The notes: generated from the letters alone by a model not told the origin. Shown: positions 24,034 to 32,514, numbered from the stretch's first letter. The stretch is 41,717 bases of DNA from an uncultured Oscillospiraceae bacterium (GCA_900754605.1 CAAEDK010000001.1:1-41717); one strand, 5' to 3'. Made by a program: numbers and translations.

Positions 24034-25369
24034 ACACGGACTGATTGTAGACCCGGCCAGTCATGTTCACTCCAAAAATAATCTGCTAGTGGAAGACGGG
24101 CGTATTCAGGGGCTGACTGCTGAAGAGCCGGAAGCTGATGTGATTTTGGATGCCGAAGGGATGGTGGTTTCACCTGGTTTTGTGGATATCCACATGCACG
24201 AGGATCCTTATGACCCAGAGGAGGGGCGACTGATTCCCAGCATTATGACCTCCATGCTTCGCATGGGAGTCACTACAGCGATTGGTGGAAACTGCGGTAT
24301 CAATACGGTCTCGCCTCTGCGGTATTTAGAATTGATGGACCGTGATGGCGGCCCGATCAATATGGGACTACTAGCCGGCCATACCTTCCTGCGGGAGCAG
24401 GCCGGGCACCGGGACAAGTACAGTGCAATTCGGCCCGATGAACAACAACGGTTGTCAAGGCTGGCCAAAGAGGCTCTGGAAGCAGGTTGCTTTGGGGTGT
24501 CCTTCGGTATTCGCTATGTACCCGGTGTGACACGGGATGAGATGGTGAAAGCCGCCTGCTTCTGCCAAAGCCATGGCCGTCTTGTGGCCGCCCATGTGCG
24601 AGATGACGCGGATAATGTATTCGGCGCGGTGGAGGAGTTGGTTTCCATAGGGCGGCAGCTGGATCTTCCGGTTCAAGTTTCCCATGTGGGAAGCATGGGG
24701 GGATTTGGGCAGATGGAACGACTGCTGGCCCTCATAGATAGATATCGTGCCTCCGGTATGGAACTGAGCGGAGATTGCTATCCGTATGACGCTTTCAGCA
24801 CGCGAATAGGGGAAACAACCTACGATGAGGGATTTTTGGAGCGTTACTGCACACAGTATTCTGCGATAGAAATCTGCGAGGGTATGTACAAGGGACAACG
24901 ATGCACGGAGAGATTGTTTCATGAACTGCGTCAGACAGCACCGGACACATTGACGGTCTGCCATGTTATGAAGGCGGAGGATGTAGCTTTGGCCCTGTCT
25001 CATCCGGCCATTATGCTGGCCAGTGATGGGCTGATGGATCGGGGGCAAGGACACCCGAGAGGTGCAGGGGCGTTTCCACGCCTGCTGTGCCGGTATGTTG
25101 CAGCCGGGAAGATGAACTTGGATGATGCGGTCGCCAAGATGAGTGCCATGCCGGCCCAAAAACTGGGGCTGACGAGAAAGGGGACCTTACGCAAGGACGC
25201 AGATGCAGACATCGTAATTTTTGATATGGATCGGATCCGGGACTGTGCTACGTTTGAGCATCCCGACCGTCCTCCGGAAGGGATAGAATGGGTCTTGATT
25301 GGGGGAAAAATCGCTGTGGAACACGGAACAGTCAAGCAGTCAAGTCTAGGACGAGCCATTCGCGCTTAG
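24017..25369 (+). CDS. N-acyl-D-amino-acid deacylase/D-aminoacylase-type amidohydrolase
   Basis: A 450-residue cytosolic metal-dependent amidohydrolase. The HxH metal motif is His59-Met-His61 after SPGFVDI. Cys93 in GGNCGIN matches the zinc-binding cysteine of D-aminoacylases. HVRDDADN and VSHVGSMG supply later histidines, and SDGLMDRGQGHPRGAGAFPR is the D-aminoacylase/dihydroorotase-type active-site stretch with the catalytic Asp. Length is normal for the shorter branch. The ATG at 24017 follows AAGGGGG. It hydrolyses N-acyl-D-amino acids or a related D-peptide/amide to free D-amino acid. It is followed by a beta-lactamase-like serine hydrolase and an alanine-type symporter, which supports uptake and breakdown of D-amino acid derivatives. 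Confidence 0.87.
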   Translation: MRTLIKHGLIVDPASHVHSKNNLLVEDGRIQGLTAEEPEADVILDAEGMVVSPGFVDIHMHEDPYDPEEGRLIPSIMTSMLRMGVTTAIGGNCGINTVSPLRYLELMDRDGGPINMGLLAGHTFLREQAGHRDKYSAIRPDEQQRLSRLAKEALEAGCFGVSFGIRYVPGVTRDEMVKAACFCQSHGRLVAAHVRDDADNVFGAVEELVSIGRQLDLPVQVSHVGSMGGFGQMERLLALIDRYRASGMELSGDCYPYDAFSTRIGETTYDEGFLERYCTQYSAIEICEGMYKGQRCTERLFHELRQTAPDTLTVCHVMKAEDVALALSHPAIMLASDGLMDRGQGHPRGAGAFPRLLCRYVAAGKMNLDDAVAKMSAMPAQKLGLTRKGTLRKDADADIVIFDMDRIRDCATFEHPDRPPEGIEWVLIGGKIAVEHGTVKQSSLGRAIRA

Positions 25370-25394
25370 CAATGGAGCAGGAGGGAGAGACGGC

Positions 25395-26150
25395 ATGGAC
25401 GAATATGTGAAGCGGCAGCTTTCCTCAGTTCCGGGGCATATCGGATTTTACTACAAAAACCTGGTCACGGGAGAAACGGACGGAAGCCGCCAAACGGAGT
25501 TGTTCCAAGCGGCCAGCGTAATTAAACTGCCAATTTTGGCGGCCATCCTGCTGGAGGAGCGGGAGCATCCCGGTGTGCTGCAGGAGCGGCTTTTGGTCCG
25601 GGACGGCGACAAAGTGCCCGGATGCGGCGCATTGCAGCATATCTCCGGTACGCAGGCGTATGACATAGAAAGCCTCTGTAAGCTGATGATTACTATCAGT
25701 GATAATACGGCTACGAATGTGTTAATCCGCCGCTTTGGCATTGAGTTCCTGAATGAGCGATTCCGGGCGCTCGGCCTTCAGGAAACCAAGATTTTTCGCT
25801 TTCTGTTTGACACGGAGGCCGCACATCAGGGAAAGGAGAATTTATGTCAACCGAAGGAGATCGGTAGCCTTCTGGAGGAAATCTACCACGGACGCTGCGT
25901 GAGTGCCAATGCGTCTGAGCGAATGCGGGCGATGCTATCGCAACAGCAGATTAACCATAAAATCCCCAGCCTGCTTCCGCCCACCGTGCGGGTGGAGCAC
26001 AAGACCGGCGAGGATGAGGGGATTACGAATGATGTGGGGATTCTATATGGGAGAGAACCCTGTGTTCTGGTATTTGTATCCAATGAAACTGATGTACCGG
26101 CCTTTGAGCAGGTAATCCGGACAGTGAGCCTGCACTATACACGAGTGTGA
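25395..26150 (+). CDS. Class A beta-lactamase-like serine hydrolase without signal peptide
   Basis: A 251-residue protein with all three penicillin-recognising motifs: Ser41-Val-Ile-Lys44 (SxxK), Ser102-Asp-Asn104 (SDN) and Lys203-Thr-Gly205 (KTG). No signal peptide or membrane segment precedes them, unlike true class A beta-lactamases, which are exported. An omega-loop ExxLN motif is not evident. So it is more likely a cytosolic peptidase, esterase or amidase acting on D-amino acid compounds than an antibiotic resistance enzyme. AGGAGG lies about 10 bases before the ATG. It lies 25 bases after the deacylase and 33 before the AGCS symporter, clearly in one operon. Confidence 0.85.
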   Translation: MDEYVKRQLSSVPGHIGFYYKNLVTGETDGSRQTELFQAASVIKLPILAAILLEEREHPGVLQERLLVRDGDKVPGCGALQHISGTQAYDIESLCKLMITISDNTATNVLIRRFGIEFLNERFRALGLQETKIFRFLFDTEAAHQGKENLCQPKEIGSLLEEIYHGRCVSANASERMRAMLSQQQINHKIPSLLPPTVRVEHKTGEDEGITNDVGILYGREPCVLVFVSNETDVPAFEQVIRTVSLHYTRV

Positions 26151-26183
26151 TGACAGACATATAGAAAAAGGAGAAAACTTGTT

Positions 26184-27611
26184 ATGGCCATTATTAAGAC
26201 GATCTCGGACCTTCTGTGGGGAATGCCTCTCATCGTACTTATTCTGTTGGCGGGCATTATCTTTACGGTCGGCTCCAAATTCTTTCAAATCGCACACTTA
26301 AAGCATATTCTGAAAAACACCATTGGAACACTTTTTTCAAAAAAGGACAACGGTAAGGGCATGATGAAACCCTTGGAAGTAATCAGCATTGCCGTTGGCG
26401 GAGCAGTAGGTGTTGGCAATATCGGCGGCGTGGCGACCGCTATCGCGGTGGGCGGACCGGGTGCAGCCTTTTGGATTTGGGTTGCGGCCTTTTTGGGCAT
26501 GATGATGAAAATGGCCGAAGTTTCCCTGGCGGTATACTACCGTTCAAAGGATGAAAAGGGCGGCTATTATGGCGGGCCTACATACTATATGGAGAAAGGG
26601 CTGGGACGGGATAAGGGCTTCAAATTCTGGGGCGTGCTGGCGGTTATCTTCGGGATCGGCATTTTTGGAAATGTCTTTTCCATGCAAAACTTCACGGTCG
26701 CACAGTCCGTCAACGCCACTTTTGGCATTCCCATGCTGGCGGTAGGTTTAGTCTATGTTGGTCTCACCTATTTGGCTACTGTCCGTGAGATTCCTTGGCT
26801 GGGCAAGCTGGCGGCGAAAGTAGTTCCCCCCATGTGCGTCTTTTACCTGGTAGGCGGAATCGTGATTATCATAGTAAATATCACACAATTGCCCGCAGCA
26901 CTTGGACTGATTATCAGCGATGCATTTACCGGGACCGCAGCCACCGGCGCTTTCATGGGAGCGGGCGTGGCTTTGATTATCCGAACCGGCTTATCCCGCG
27001 CCATGTTCTCCAGCGAGGCTGGCTGGGGTACATCGCCTATGATTCACGCCTCCGCCAAAACGGAGCATCCGGTGAAGCAGGGATTGTGGGGGGCATTTGA
27101 GGTTTTTGTCGGTACGATGTGTATCTGCACGGTTACCTCCTTGGTTATCGTCGTTACCGGCCTGTGGGATTCCGGCCTGGATGGTGCTCCATTGACCTTG
27201 GCGGCTTTCGAAACAGTGCTTGGGCCTGTTGGAACTATCATCATCACGGTGGCCATTTTCCTCTTTGCTCTTTCTACTACTACCGGATGGTGGGCTTATT
27301 TCGAAGTGCTGTTGCGCCATTTGTGCGGCACGAATGAAAAGCTCAAGCGGACCTTGATTAACGTATTTAAGGTAATCTACCCCATTCCCGGGTTCCTTGT
27401 AGTGCTTCTGGCTGCGGTGGGAAACGATATTTCTGGTGCGGATATTTGGGAAATCGCCAATTTGACAACGGGAATACCTGCCTTTGTAAACCTGATTGTC
27501 ATTGTCATACTGAGCGGAAAGTTCTTCCAATTGCTTAAGGACTACAAGGCTCGTTATCTGGGAATCGGTACCGTTGATCCGAACTTCAGACTTTTTGATG
27601 AAGAGGAATAA
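26184..27611 (+). CDS. Sodium:alanine symporter (AGCS family)
   Basis: A 475-residue membrane carrier with about 11 helices. Family marks include GGAVGVGNIGGVATAIAVGGPGA near residues 70-95, GGPTYYMEKGLG, and GLSRAMFSSEAGWGTSPMIHA in the second half, the last being nearly diagnostic of AgcS-type proteins. It imports alanine or glycine, in some species including the D-forms, with Na+. AAAGGAG precedes the ATG. It is the last gene of the deacylase operon, and with it suggests import of D-alanine or related amino acids released by the two hydrolases. No intrinsic terminator with a T-run follows, only a GC hairpin. Confidence 0.93.
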   Translation: MAIIKTISDLLWGMPLIVLILLAGIIFTVGSKFFQIAHLKHILKNTIGTLFSKKDNGKGMMKPLEVISIAVGGAVGVGNIGGVATAIAVGGPGAAFWIWVAAFLGMMMKMAEVSLAVYYRSKDEKGGYYGGPTYYMEKGLGRDKGFKFWGVLAVIFGIGIFGNVFSMQNFTVAQSVNATFGIPMLAVGLVYVGLTYLATVREIPWLGKLAAKVVPPMCVFYLVGGIVIIIVNITQLPAALGLIISDAFTGTAATGAFMGAGVALIIRTGLSRAMFSSEAGWGTSPMIHASAKTEHPVKQGLWGAFEVFVGTMCICTVTSLVIVVTGLWDSGLDGAPLTLAAFETVLGPVGTIIITVAIFLFALSTTTGWWAYFEVLLRHLCGTNEKLKRTLINVFKVIYPIPGFLVVLLAAVGNDISGADIWEIANLTTGIPAFVNLIVIVILSGKFFQLLKDYKARYLGIGTVDPNFRLFDEEE

Positions 27612-27647
27612 ACCGAGCCTGAAAATGGCGGATTGAGAAGCCAAGAG

Positions 27648-27672
27648 GGGGGCGTGGCTCTGCCACGCCCTC
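27648..27672. terminator. GC hairpin after the AGCS gene
   Basis: GGGCGTGGC and GCCACGCCC form a perfect 9-bp stem with a TCT loop, 40 bases after the stop codon. No T-run follows, so termination is uncertain; it may only protect the mRNA 3' end. Confidence 0.45.
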
Positions 27673-27687
27673 CAGCGGCGGAAAATA

Positions 27688-28041
27688 TCAGGACAGCGCA
27701 TCCAACACCACATCGAACAGATGCATAGGGTTAAGCTGCCCTCTGTCATAACGCTGGCAAGTGAATCAACGAAGTCCCTGTCGCAGGAAACGGCTGGAAT
27801 CAATGTCACATCGGTACAGACTCCATCCATCACTTCGGCCTGTATTCCATAAGACGGAAGTCAGCTGGACTGCAATGGTACAGATCGGCCATGCGGCACA
27901 CGATGCCAAATGGAGGGGCAGAAGTCCCTGCCTCATACAACAAGTGTACGTGCTTTGCTGCGGCCGCTTGGGTGTATCCGGCTTTCTCCCGGCTTGCTGG
28001 AACGGATTTTCAGGATGACCACCTTTTTGGGTTCTGCGCAT
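27688..28041 (-). pseudogene. Decayed mobile-element gene, possibly XRE-like N-terminus
   Basis: On the minus strand three frames hold successive pieces. The first reads AKHVHLLYEAGTSAPPFG then MADLYHCSPADF, resembling the second half of an XRE-type helix-turn-helix. The next reads DGVCTDVTLIPAVSCDRDFV, and the last reads YDRGQLNPMHLFDVVLDALS with a stop at 27688. The latter two pieces resemble a small conserved protein carried by Clostridial integrative elements. At least two frameshifts and an internal TGA disrupt it. The family call is tentative; that it is coding DNA in decay is more certain. Confidence 0.55.
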
Positions 28042-28085
28042 TTTGAATTCCTCCTGTCATTTTTCTAATACATTTGGGCCGCGCT

Positions 28086-28120
28086 CCCCGGAAATCCTTG
28101 TGTTTTCAAGGTTTCCGGGG
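28086..28120 (+). terminator. Hairpin beside the second integrase remnant
   Basis: CCCCGGAAATCCTTG pairs with CAAGGTTTCCGGGG (one bulge) around TGTTTT, followed by ATATTTTCTT on the plus strand, so it could terminate plus-strand transcripts. Confidence 0.6.
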
Positions 28121-28180
28121 ATATTTTCTTGGCCATTTCCCTTGCTTTTTTCCTTACGAGATGTCTGTAAGGGAAAGCTC

Positions 28181-28560
28181 TCAGCTTTCACCCGCCCCCT
28201 TATCCAGAAACCGGGCGGAAGAACCTGTGGTTTCTTTCTTTGCATGGGCGTAGATGTTCATGGTGGTGTTCACGCTGGAAAGGCCCAGCAGCTCTCGGAC
28301 ATCTTTAAAGACGCTCCGCCATAAATTATGTTGCTTGTGAAGGTGTGGCGAAGGACATGAAAGTGAAGGGACTGGATATTATCGAATGTGATGTTGGCTC
28401 GTCTGCACGCCGTAGCTGCCCCCAGAGCGTACAAATGTCCCATCATTCCACAGGCAGACGAATGAGACCTCTGTAAAGCATTCCCGTGGTTCATCTGTGC
28501 GGGGCAGGGAAGAGAGCCCGTAATATGTACGGCTCGTTTTCTTCGGAGATCCTGTGTCAG
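28181..28560 (-). pseudogene. Second broken tyrosine recombinase
   Basis: Minus-strand fragments show the end of a phage/Tn916-type integrase. FHVLRHTFTSN (box II, His-x-x-Arg) in one frame is followed after a frameshift by KDVRELLGLSSVNTTMNIYAHAKK, which carries the nucleophile Tyr, and a stop at 28181. The upstream part (near PKKTSRTYYGL) is eroded. It is related to, but not the same as, the integrase remnant at 16430-17083. No attachment site or tRNA is seen beside it. Confidence 0.75.
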
Positions 28561-28872
28561 CTCCTGATACTGCCGTTAAAGCGCGCCAAATCCATATAAT
28601 GCTATTTGGGAATGAGTTTGTTTGTGCAGCAATAACAGGGCCTACTGCTTAAGTCAAAATTGCAAAAAAAGACATGCAAAATTTGGGAATGATTCCAAAA
28701 TAGTGTGGTTTGTCAAAAAAAGTGTTGACTTTTTTTGATGGCGGCTTTATGTTAAAAACATGTTAAGAAAAGAGGACGCGGCGATACTGGTTGTTTATTT
28801 TTCACAATAGAGTGCCAGTGTTTTTTTGACCTTAAAAATGAGAACGTTTTCAAGAGGGCGTGGGATACATAC
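28561..28872 (+). promoter_or_regulatory. AT-rich control region of the LacI regulator gene
   Basis: No gene is seen. TTGACT (28725-28730), 17 bases, TATGTT (28748-28753) is the likely promoter. The AT content rises sharply relative to the flanking core DNA. The operator described separately lies between the promoter and the ATG at 28873, so repression would block transcription elongation or a later start. Confidence 0.6.
28839..28852 (+). promoter_or_regulatory. LacI/CcpA-type operator
   Basis: TGAGAACGTTTTCA is a palindrome around a central CG with one mismatched pair, the form of LacI-family operators and of Clostridial cre sites. It lies 21 bases ahead of the LacI-type regulator gene, so autoregulation is likely; CcpA is an alternative binder. 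Confidence 0.65.
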
Positions 28873-29868
28873 ATGGCAGCAACAATCATTGACGTCGCAC
28901 GGTTATGTGGTTACTCAAAGGCAACAGTTTCCAGAGCATATGCGTCTCCGGAAGCAGTCAGTGAGAAGGCGCGTGAAAAGATATATGCGGCAGCGAAGCA
29001 GTTGAACTATGCGCCTAATGCCATCGCAAGGGCGATGGTTCGGCAACAGACAGAAAATATTGCATTTATTATCCACGAAAAGCAGTATCCCGCTATTTTG
29101 AATCCTTTTTATTCTCCGATGCTGGAAGCAGCCATGCAGGAGGGAACCCGAAGGAATTACAGCCTGTTCGTAACGACCAGTCAGGATATCCACCTGCCCA
29201 ATGGAGATATTTATATCAAAAAGCACATGGATGGAGTGATTTTTGCTGGCGAGGTTGATATCCGGGTCATTGAAGAGTTTCGTAAACAGAGCATTCCGGT
29301 AGTGTTGGTAAACAACTATTTGGATATGGATGGCTTAGTGTGCATTTCGGCAGATCACTATGGCGGTGCTGTGCAGGCTACGGAATATCTTTGCAAGCTG
29401 GGACATTGTAAAATCGGCCTGTTGTCCGGCCGGTTTTCACCACAAGTTAGTGAAGCTCGTATAGAGGGCTTCGTTAAAACTCTTGCTAAGTATGATATTC
29501 CCGTTGATGATCGTTTTATTGCTGATATTGAGCCGGCGCTGGAAGATGGCGAGGAAATCATGACCCGGATGCTGCGGGAGGTGGATCGCCCCACAGCTTT
29601 TTTCTGCACCAATGACACCATTGCCGCAGGCGCCATGAAGGCAGTTACCCGGGCAGGGCTGAGAGTGCCGGAAGATATAGCGATCATAGGGTTTGATGAC
29701 AGCTATATCAGCCGTGTGGTGGAACCCGAGTTGACCACTGTTCGAATTGATGCTGCTAAGATGGGATGCCTTGCCATGCAAACGTTATTTGACTTAATTG
29801 CGGGGATGCCGGTAGAAAAGGCGCATATTCAAATTCCTACGGAGCTTATAGTGCGGGGAACCGCTTGA
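28873..29868 (+). CDS. LacI-family transcriptional regulator
   Basis: A 331-residue repressor. Residues 4-50 are the LacI helix-turn-helix and hinge (TIIDVARLCGYSKATVSRAY, then LNYAPNAIARAM), followed by a periplasmic-binding-protein-like sensor with FFCTNDTIAAGAMKAV and IAIIGFDDSYISRVVEPELTTV near the end. Length is normal. Spacing of ribosome-site bases (GAGGG, GGGA) to the ATG is fair. It stands at the head of a plus-strand group (MBL hydrolase, TctC, TctB, TctA, secreted protein) with a 76-base gap to the next gene and is probably its regulator, with a sugar or carboxylate as the inducer. The operator just upstream suggests self-control. Confidence 0.92.
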   Translation: MAATIIDVARLCGYSKATVSRAYASPEAVSEKAREKIYAAAKQLNYAPNAIARAMVRQQTENIAFIIHEKQYPAILNPFYSPMLEAAMQEGTRRNYSLFVTTSQDIHLPNGDIYIKKHMDGVIFAGEVDIRVIEEFRKQSIPVVLVNNYLDMDGLVCISADHYGGAVQATEYLCKLGHCKIGLLSGRFSPQVSEARIEGFVKTLAKYDIPVDDRFIADIEPALEDGEEIMTRMLREVDRPTAFFCTNDTIAAGAMKAVTRAGLRVPEDIAIIGFDDSYISRVVEPELTTVRIDAAKMGCLAMQTLFDLIAGMPVEKAHIQIPTELIVRGTA

Positions 29869-29944
29869 TGCTATGTAGAAATTTGACACGCTCCTGATAG
29901 AGCGTTTTAAATGGTGAAGTCAAAGTGCGGAAGGATGTGATGCC

Positions 29945-30931
29945 ATGTGTGTTACAGTCATCAATGTCGGTTACGGAGACGCAATCCTCTTTCAGTTAAA
30001 GAATGGGTATACTGCACTGCTGGATGGAGGAAGTGCCCTGGAGTCAGAATTTGAAGGCGATTCTTATCGCATTCGGTCAGCAGATTATCTTGCCAGACAG
30101 CAGATTGAGCATTTGAATGCTGTGATTATTTCGCATATCCATGAAGATCATGTATGCGGGCTGGAGGCGGTATTACAGCAGACAGTGGTAGATCATCTCT
30201 ATGTTCCGTACCCGGTAGAGCCTTTCTTAAAAGGCTGTGAACTGACTCCAGCCAGTAACGCTCCCCGCAGTGTACCGCTATATGTTGCGGCCTTGAATGC
30301 GTATCGGAGGATTTTGCTTCATGCGAAGGAAAAAGGCATTCCTGTTACCGTGTTGAAAGCAGGACAGGTACTGAAATTTGGAATAGACACGAAGATGCGG
30401 ATACTGGCACCCAAAAGCTGTGTTGTAGATGCATATATGGAGATCGTGGAACGGGCATACAGTCTTGAGGCGGATACAAATGCCGTGACTGAGTGCCTGA
30501 TCCGGTTGGACGCTACATCCAATCACACCAGTATGCTGTTGCGCTTCGAACTGGGAGACATCGTTTTTCTCAGCGCGGCGGATAGCTGTCCATCTGAATG
30601 GGATGAGGTGCCTGAAATTTTTTTCAAAAATGTAAACGTTCTCAAATTGCCACATCATGGACAAATAGATTCAATTTCGGAATCTTTTATGAAAAATATG
30701 CCGTTGGAGTATATTATTACGACCTCGGCATCTGATAGACGGTATCATAGCGCGAATCAGGCGGTATATCAGAAGCTGGCCGCAATCTTTCCGGCGGAGC
30801 ATCCACCACACTTTTTGTTTTCGGATGAGCGAGAGTATCCGCCTTATTTCTCACAGCCCGAAGGCTTTCAGGCTATCAAACTTGTAATGGATTCCGGGAT
30901 GGTTATACCGGAGTTTATTAGAATTCAATGA
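29945..30931 (+). CDS. MBL-fold metallohydrolase (ComEC/Rec2-domain type)
   Basis: A 328-residue soluble protein with the metallo-beta-lactamase fold. The metal motif is H64-I-H66-E-D68-H69 (HxHxDH), preceded by LLDGGS and followed by SAADS and LKLPHHG, the last being typical of the ComEC-like branch. No membrane helix or signal peptide is present, so it acts in the cytosol. It starts 76 bases after the LacI-type gene, with GGAAGG ahead of the ATG, and overlaps the leader of the TctC gene. In this operon it may open a lactone or hydrolyse a phosphodiester or other ester of the imported compound (inference). A second operator-like site lies in its coding region at 30631-30644. Confidence 0.85.
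   Translation: MCVTVINVGYGDAILFQLKNGYTALLDGGSALESEFEGDSYRIRSADYLARQQIEHLNAVIISHIHEDHVCGLEAVLQQTVVDHLYVPYPVEPFLKGCELTPASNAPRSVPLYVAALNAYRRILLHAKEKGIPVTVLKAGQVLKFGIDTKMRILAPKSCVVDAYMEIVERAYSLEADTNAVTECLIRLDATSNHTSMLLRFELGDIVFLSAADSCPSEWDEVPEIFFKNVNVLKLPHHGQIDSISESFMKNMPLEYIITTSASDRRYHSANQAVYQKLAAIFPAEHPPHFLFSDEREYPPYFSQPEGFQAIKLVMDSGMVIPEFIRIQ
30631..30644 (+). promoter_or_regulatory. Second LacI-type operator-like site inside the MBL gene
   Basis: TGTAAACGTTCTCA matches the reverse complement of the site at 28839-28852 (TGAAAACGTTCTCA) in 13 of 14 bases. It lies 1.8 kb downstream within coding sequence, as looping or roadblock sites often do. Chance cannot be excluded. Confidence 0.4.
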
Positions 30932-30948
30932 AAAGAGGAGAGAAAACA

Positions 30949-31968
30949 ATGAAAAAACTCATGTCGCTGGTCCTCGCACTCGCTATGATTCTGAGTTTGG
31001 CTGCCTGCGGCGGCAAAACCACGGGAACGTCACCTGACAGCGCAGGCGATTCCCAGCAGGAAACTCCCGCGACTTCGGACGGCGCTTTCCCTGAAAAGCA
31101 GATCACTATTATTATGCCCTGGAGCCTTGGCGGCGGACCCGATACCATTGCCCGCCAGGTTGCCTCCTATGGTGAGAAGTATCTGGGTGTGCCCGTGATT
31201 GTGGAAAACCATACCGGTGGTTCCGGAACTATCGCCATGAACGATGCATTGCAGGCGGAGGATGACGGTTATACCATGGTGGTTGCCAACGGCCCCTTGT
31301 TCTCACTGACTCCCAGCTTCATTAATGTCAACTACACACTGGATGATATTACGCCTCTGATTGGTATGCGTATCACGGAGTTCGTTGTTCTGACTAACTC
31401 TAAGAGCGGCATCACCAATATCGACGAGCTGAAAGCCTATGCCGCAGAGGGGAACACAATCAAGTACGCTACCACAGGCGGCCCTGGCAACGACAGCTAT
31501 ACTATGATTTCCGTCCTGTTCAAGTTATTGGACATCCCCGCTGAGCCTGTTCCCTACGACGGCGGCCAGGAGGCCATCAATGCGTTGGTGGGCGGCCATG
31601 TTGACGTGGCTATCGGTTCTCCCCCGACTTACCGCGATTATGTGATCAACGGCGAATTGAACTGCCTGGGAACCTTCATTCCCGAGGGGCTGGACGTGGA
31701 AGGCATTGGCCACATCAGTTCCTTTAGGGATCAGGGAGTCGACGTGGACTTCACCGGCATGGACTACTTTGCGGTCCGCTCCTCTGTGGATGACAGCAAG
31801 AAGGAAGTTTTGACCAACTTCATCGCGGAGGTTTATGCTGATCCCGAGTTCCAGGAATTTATGAAAGGCATGGGCATGGAAGCCTGGGAGGCCACTGAGA
31901 GCGAGATCGTTGATATGGTAGAAGCTCAGACCGAGGCGATGACCGAGTATATTCCTCTGGTGCAGTGA
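30949..31968 (+). CDS. tctC: Tripartite tricarboxylate transporter substrate-binding lipoprotein (TctC/Bug)
   Basis: A 339-residue extracytoplasmic binding protein. A lipoprotein signal peptide ends at LSLAAC with Cys20 as the anchor, then a Ser/Thr-rich linker to about residue 45. The Bug fold follows: KQITIIMPWSLGGGPDTIARQVA, VENHTGGSGTIAMN and GGHVDVAIGSP. It binds a carboxylate (citrate, tartrate, aromatic or other organic acid) and passes it to TctAB. The ATG at 30949 has AGAGGAG ahead; an earlier in-frame ATG at 30928 overlaps the MBL stop codon and is less likely. It is the first of the transporter trio, followed by a hairpin and tctB. Confidence 0.92.
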   Translation: MKKLMSLVLALAMILSLAACGGKTTGTSPDSAGDSQQETPATSDGAFPEKQITIIMPWSLGGGPDTIARQVASYGEKYLGVPVIVENHTGGSGTIAMNDALQAEDDGYTMVVANGPLFSLTPSFINVNYTLDDITPLIGMRITEFVVLTNSKSGITNIDELKAYAAEGNTIKYATTGGPGNDSYTMISVLFKLLDIPAEPVPYDGGQEAINALVGGHVDVAIGSPPTYRDYVINGELNCLGTFIPEGLDVEGIGHISSFRDQGVDVDFTGMDYFAVRSSVDDSKKEVLTNFIAEVYADPEFQEFMKGMGMEAWEATESEIVDMVEAQTEAMTEYIPLVQ

Positions 31969-31976
31969 CACTCTGC

Positions 31977-32007
31977 GGTGCCCCATATCGCCGAGATATG
32001 GGGCACC
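31977..32007 (+). terminator. Intra-operon hairpin between tctC and tctB
   Basis: GGTGCCCCATATC pairs perfectly with GATATGGGGCACC around GCCGA. A short weak T-run follows (CATTTT). It probably limits read-through or protects the tctC mRNA so that the binding protein is made in excess of the permease. Confidence 0.6.
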
Positions 32008-32031
32008 CATTTTAAAAAGAGGTATTGAATT

Positions 32032-32496
32032 ATGAAAATCAGATATAACAGAGAAATAATATCGGGCGCTATTTTTGTGGTTCTGAGCGCAGTGCTGTGG
32101 TTCCTGATTCCCGTACAGGTCCAGACGCTGGAGAAAACGCCAATCAACGCACAGACCTTCCCCCGTATCGCCATTGGTGGTATGTTCCTCTGCTCTGTCG
32201 GTCTGCTGCTGGAGGGGATCTTCGTCCGGGAGAAGCAGGAGTTGTATGTGACGAAAGAGAGTTTTCGCTCCAATGCCTTTAAAAAAGAAATGCGTTCCGT
32301 AGTGTTCGCATTGCTTTTGATCGCCTACTGTTTCCTGATTGGACATCTGGGCTATATTGTCTCCACAATCCTGCTGGTACTGGCGGTCATGATGTTCTAT
32401 AAAGCCAGAAAGTGGTACTACTATGCGATTCCTCTGGGGATGGTGGGCATCGTGTACTACGTATTCAAGGTGCTTCTTCATATTTCCCTGCCCTGA
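32032..32496 (+). CDS. tctB: Tripartite tricarboxylate transporter small membrane subunit (TctB)
   Basis: A 154-residue protein with four hydrophobic helices (residues about 10-28, 45-63, 88-105 and 112-150), the usual size and shape of TctB. The early INAQTFPRIA motif between helices 1 and 2 is typical of the family. AAGAGG lies 8-10 bases before the ATG at 32032. It sits between tctC and tctA, 18 bases before the latter, and forms the permease with TctA in the inner membrane. Confidence 0.92.
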   Translation: MKIRYNREIISGAIFVVLSAVLWFLIPVQVQTLEKTPINAQTFPRIAIGGMFLCSVGLLLEGIFVREKQELYVTKESFRSNAFKKEMRSVVFALLLIAYCFLIGHLGYIVSTILLVLAVMMFYKARKWYYYAIPLGMVGIVYYVFKVLLHISLP

Positions 32497-32514
32497 TCGA
32501 AAAGGAGAATACTT

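Noticed and set aside
25395..26150. Antibiotic resistance beta-lactamase
   Set aside because: SxxK, SDN and KTG are present, but there is no signal peptide and no evident omega-loop glutamate, and it sits in a D-amino acid type operon.
27648..28120. Possible CRISPR or repeat array from several hairpins after the AGCS gene
   Set aside because: The hairpins differ in sequence and spacing, and no direct repeat unit recurs.
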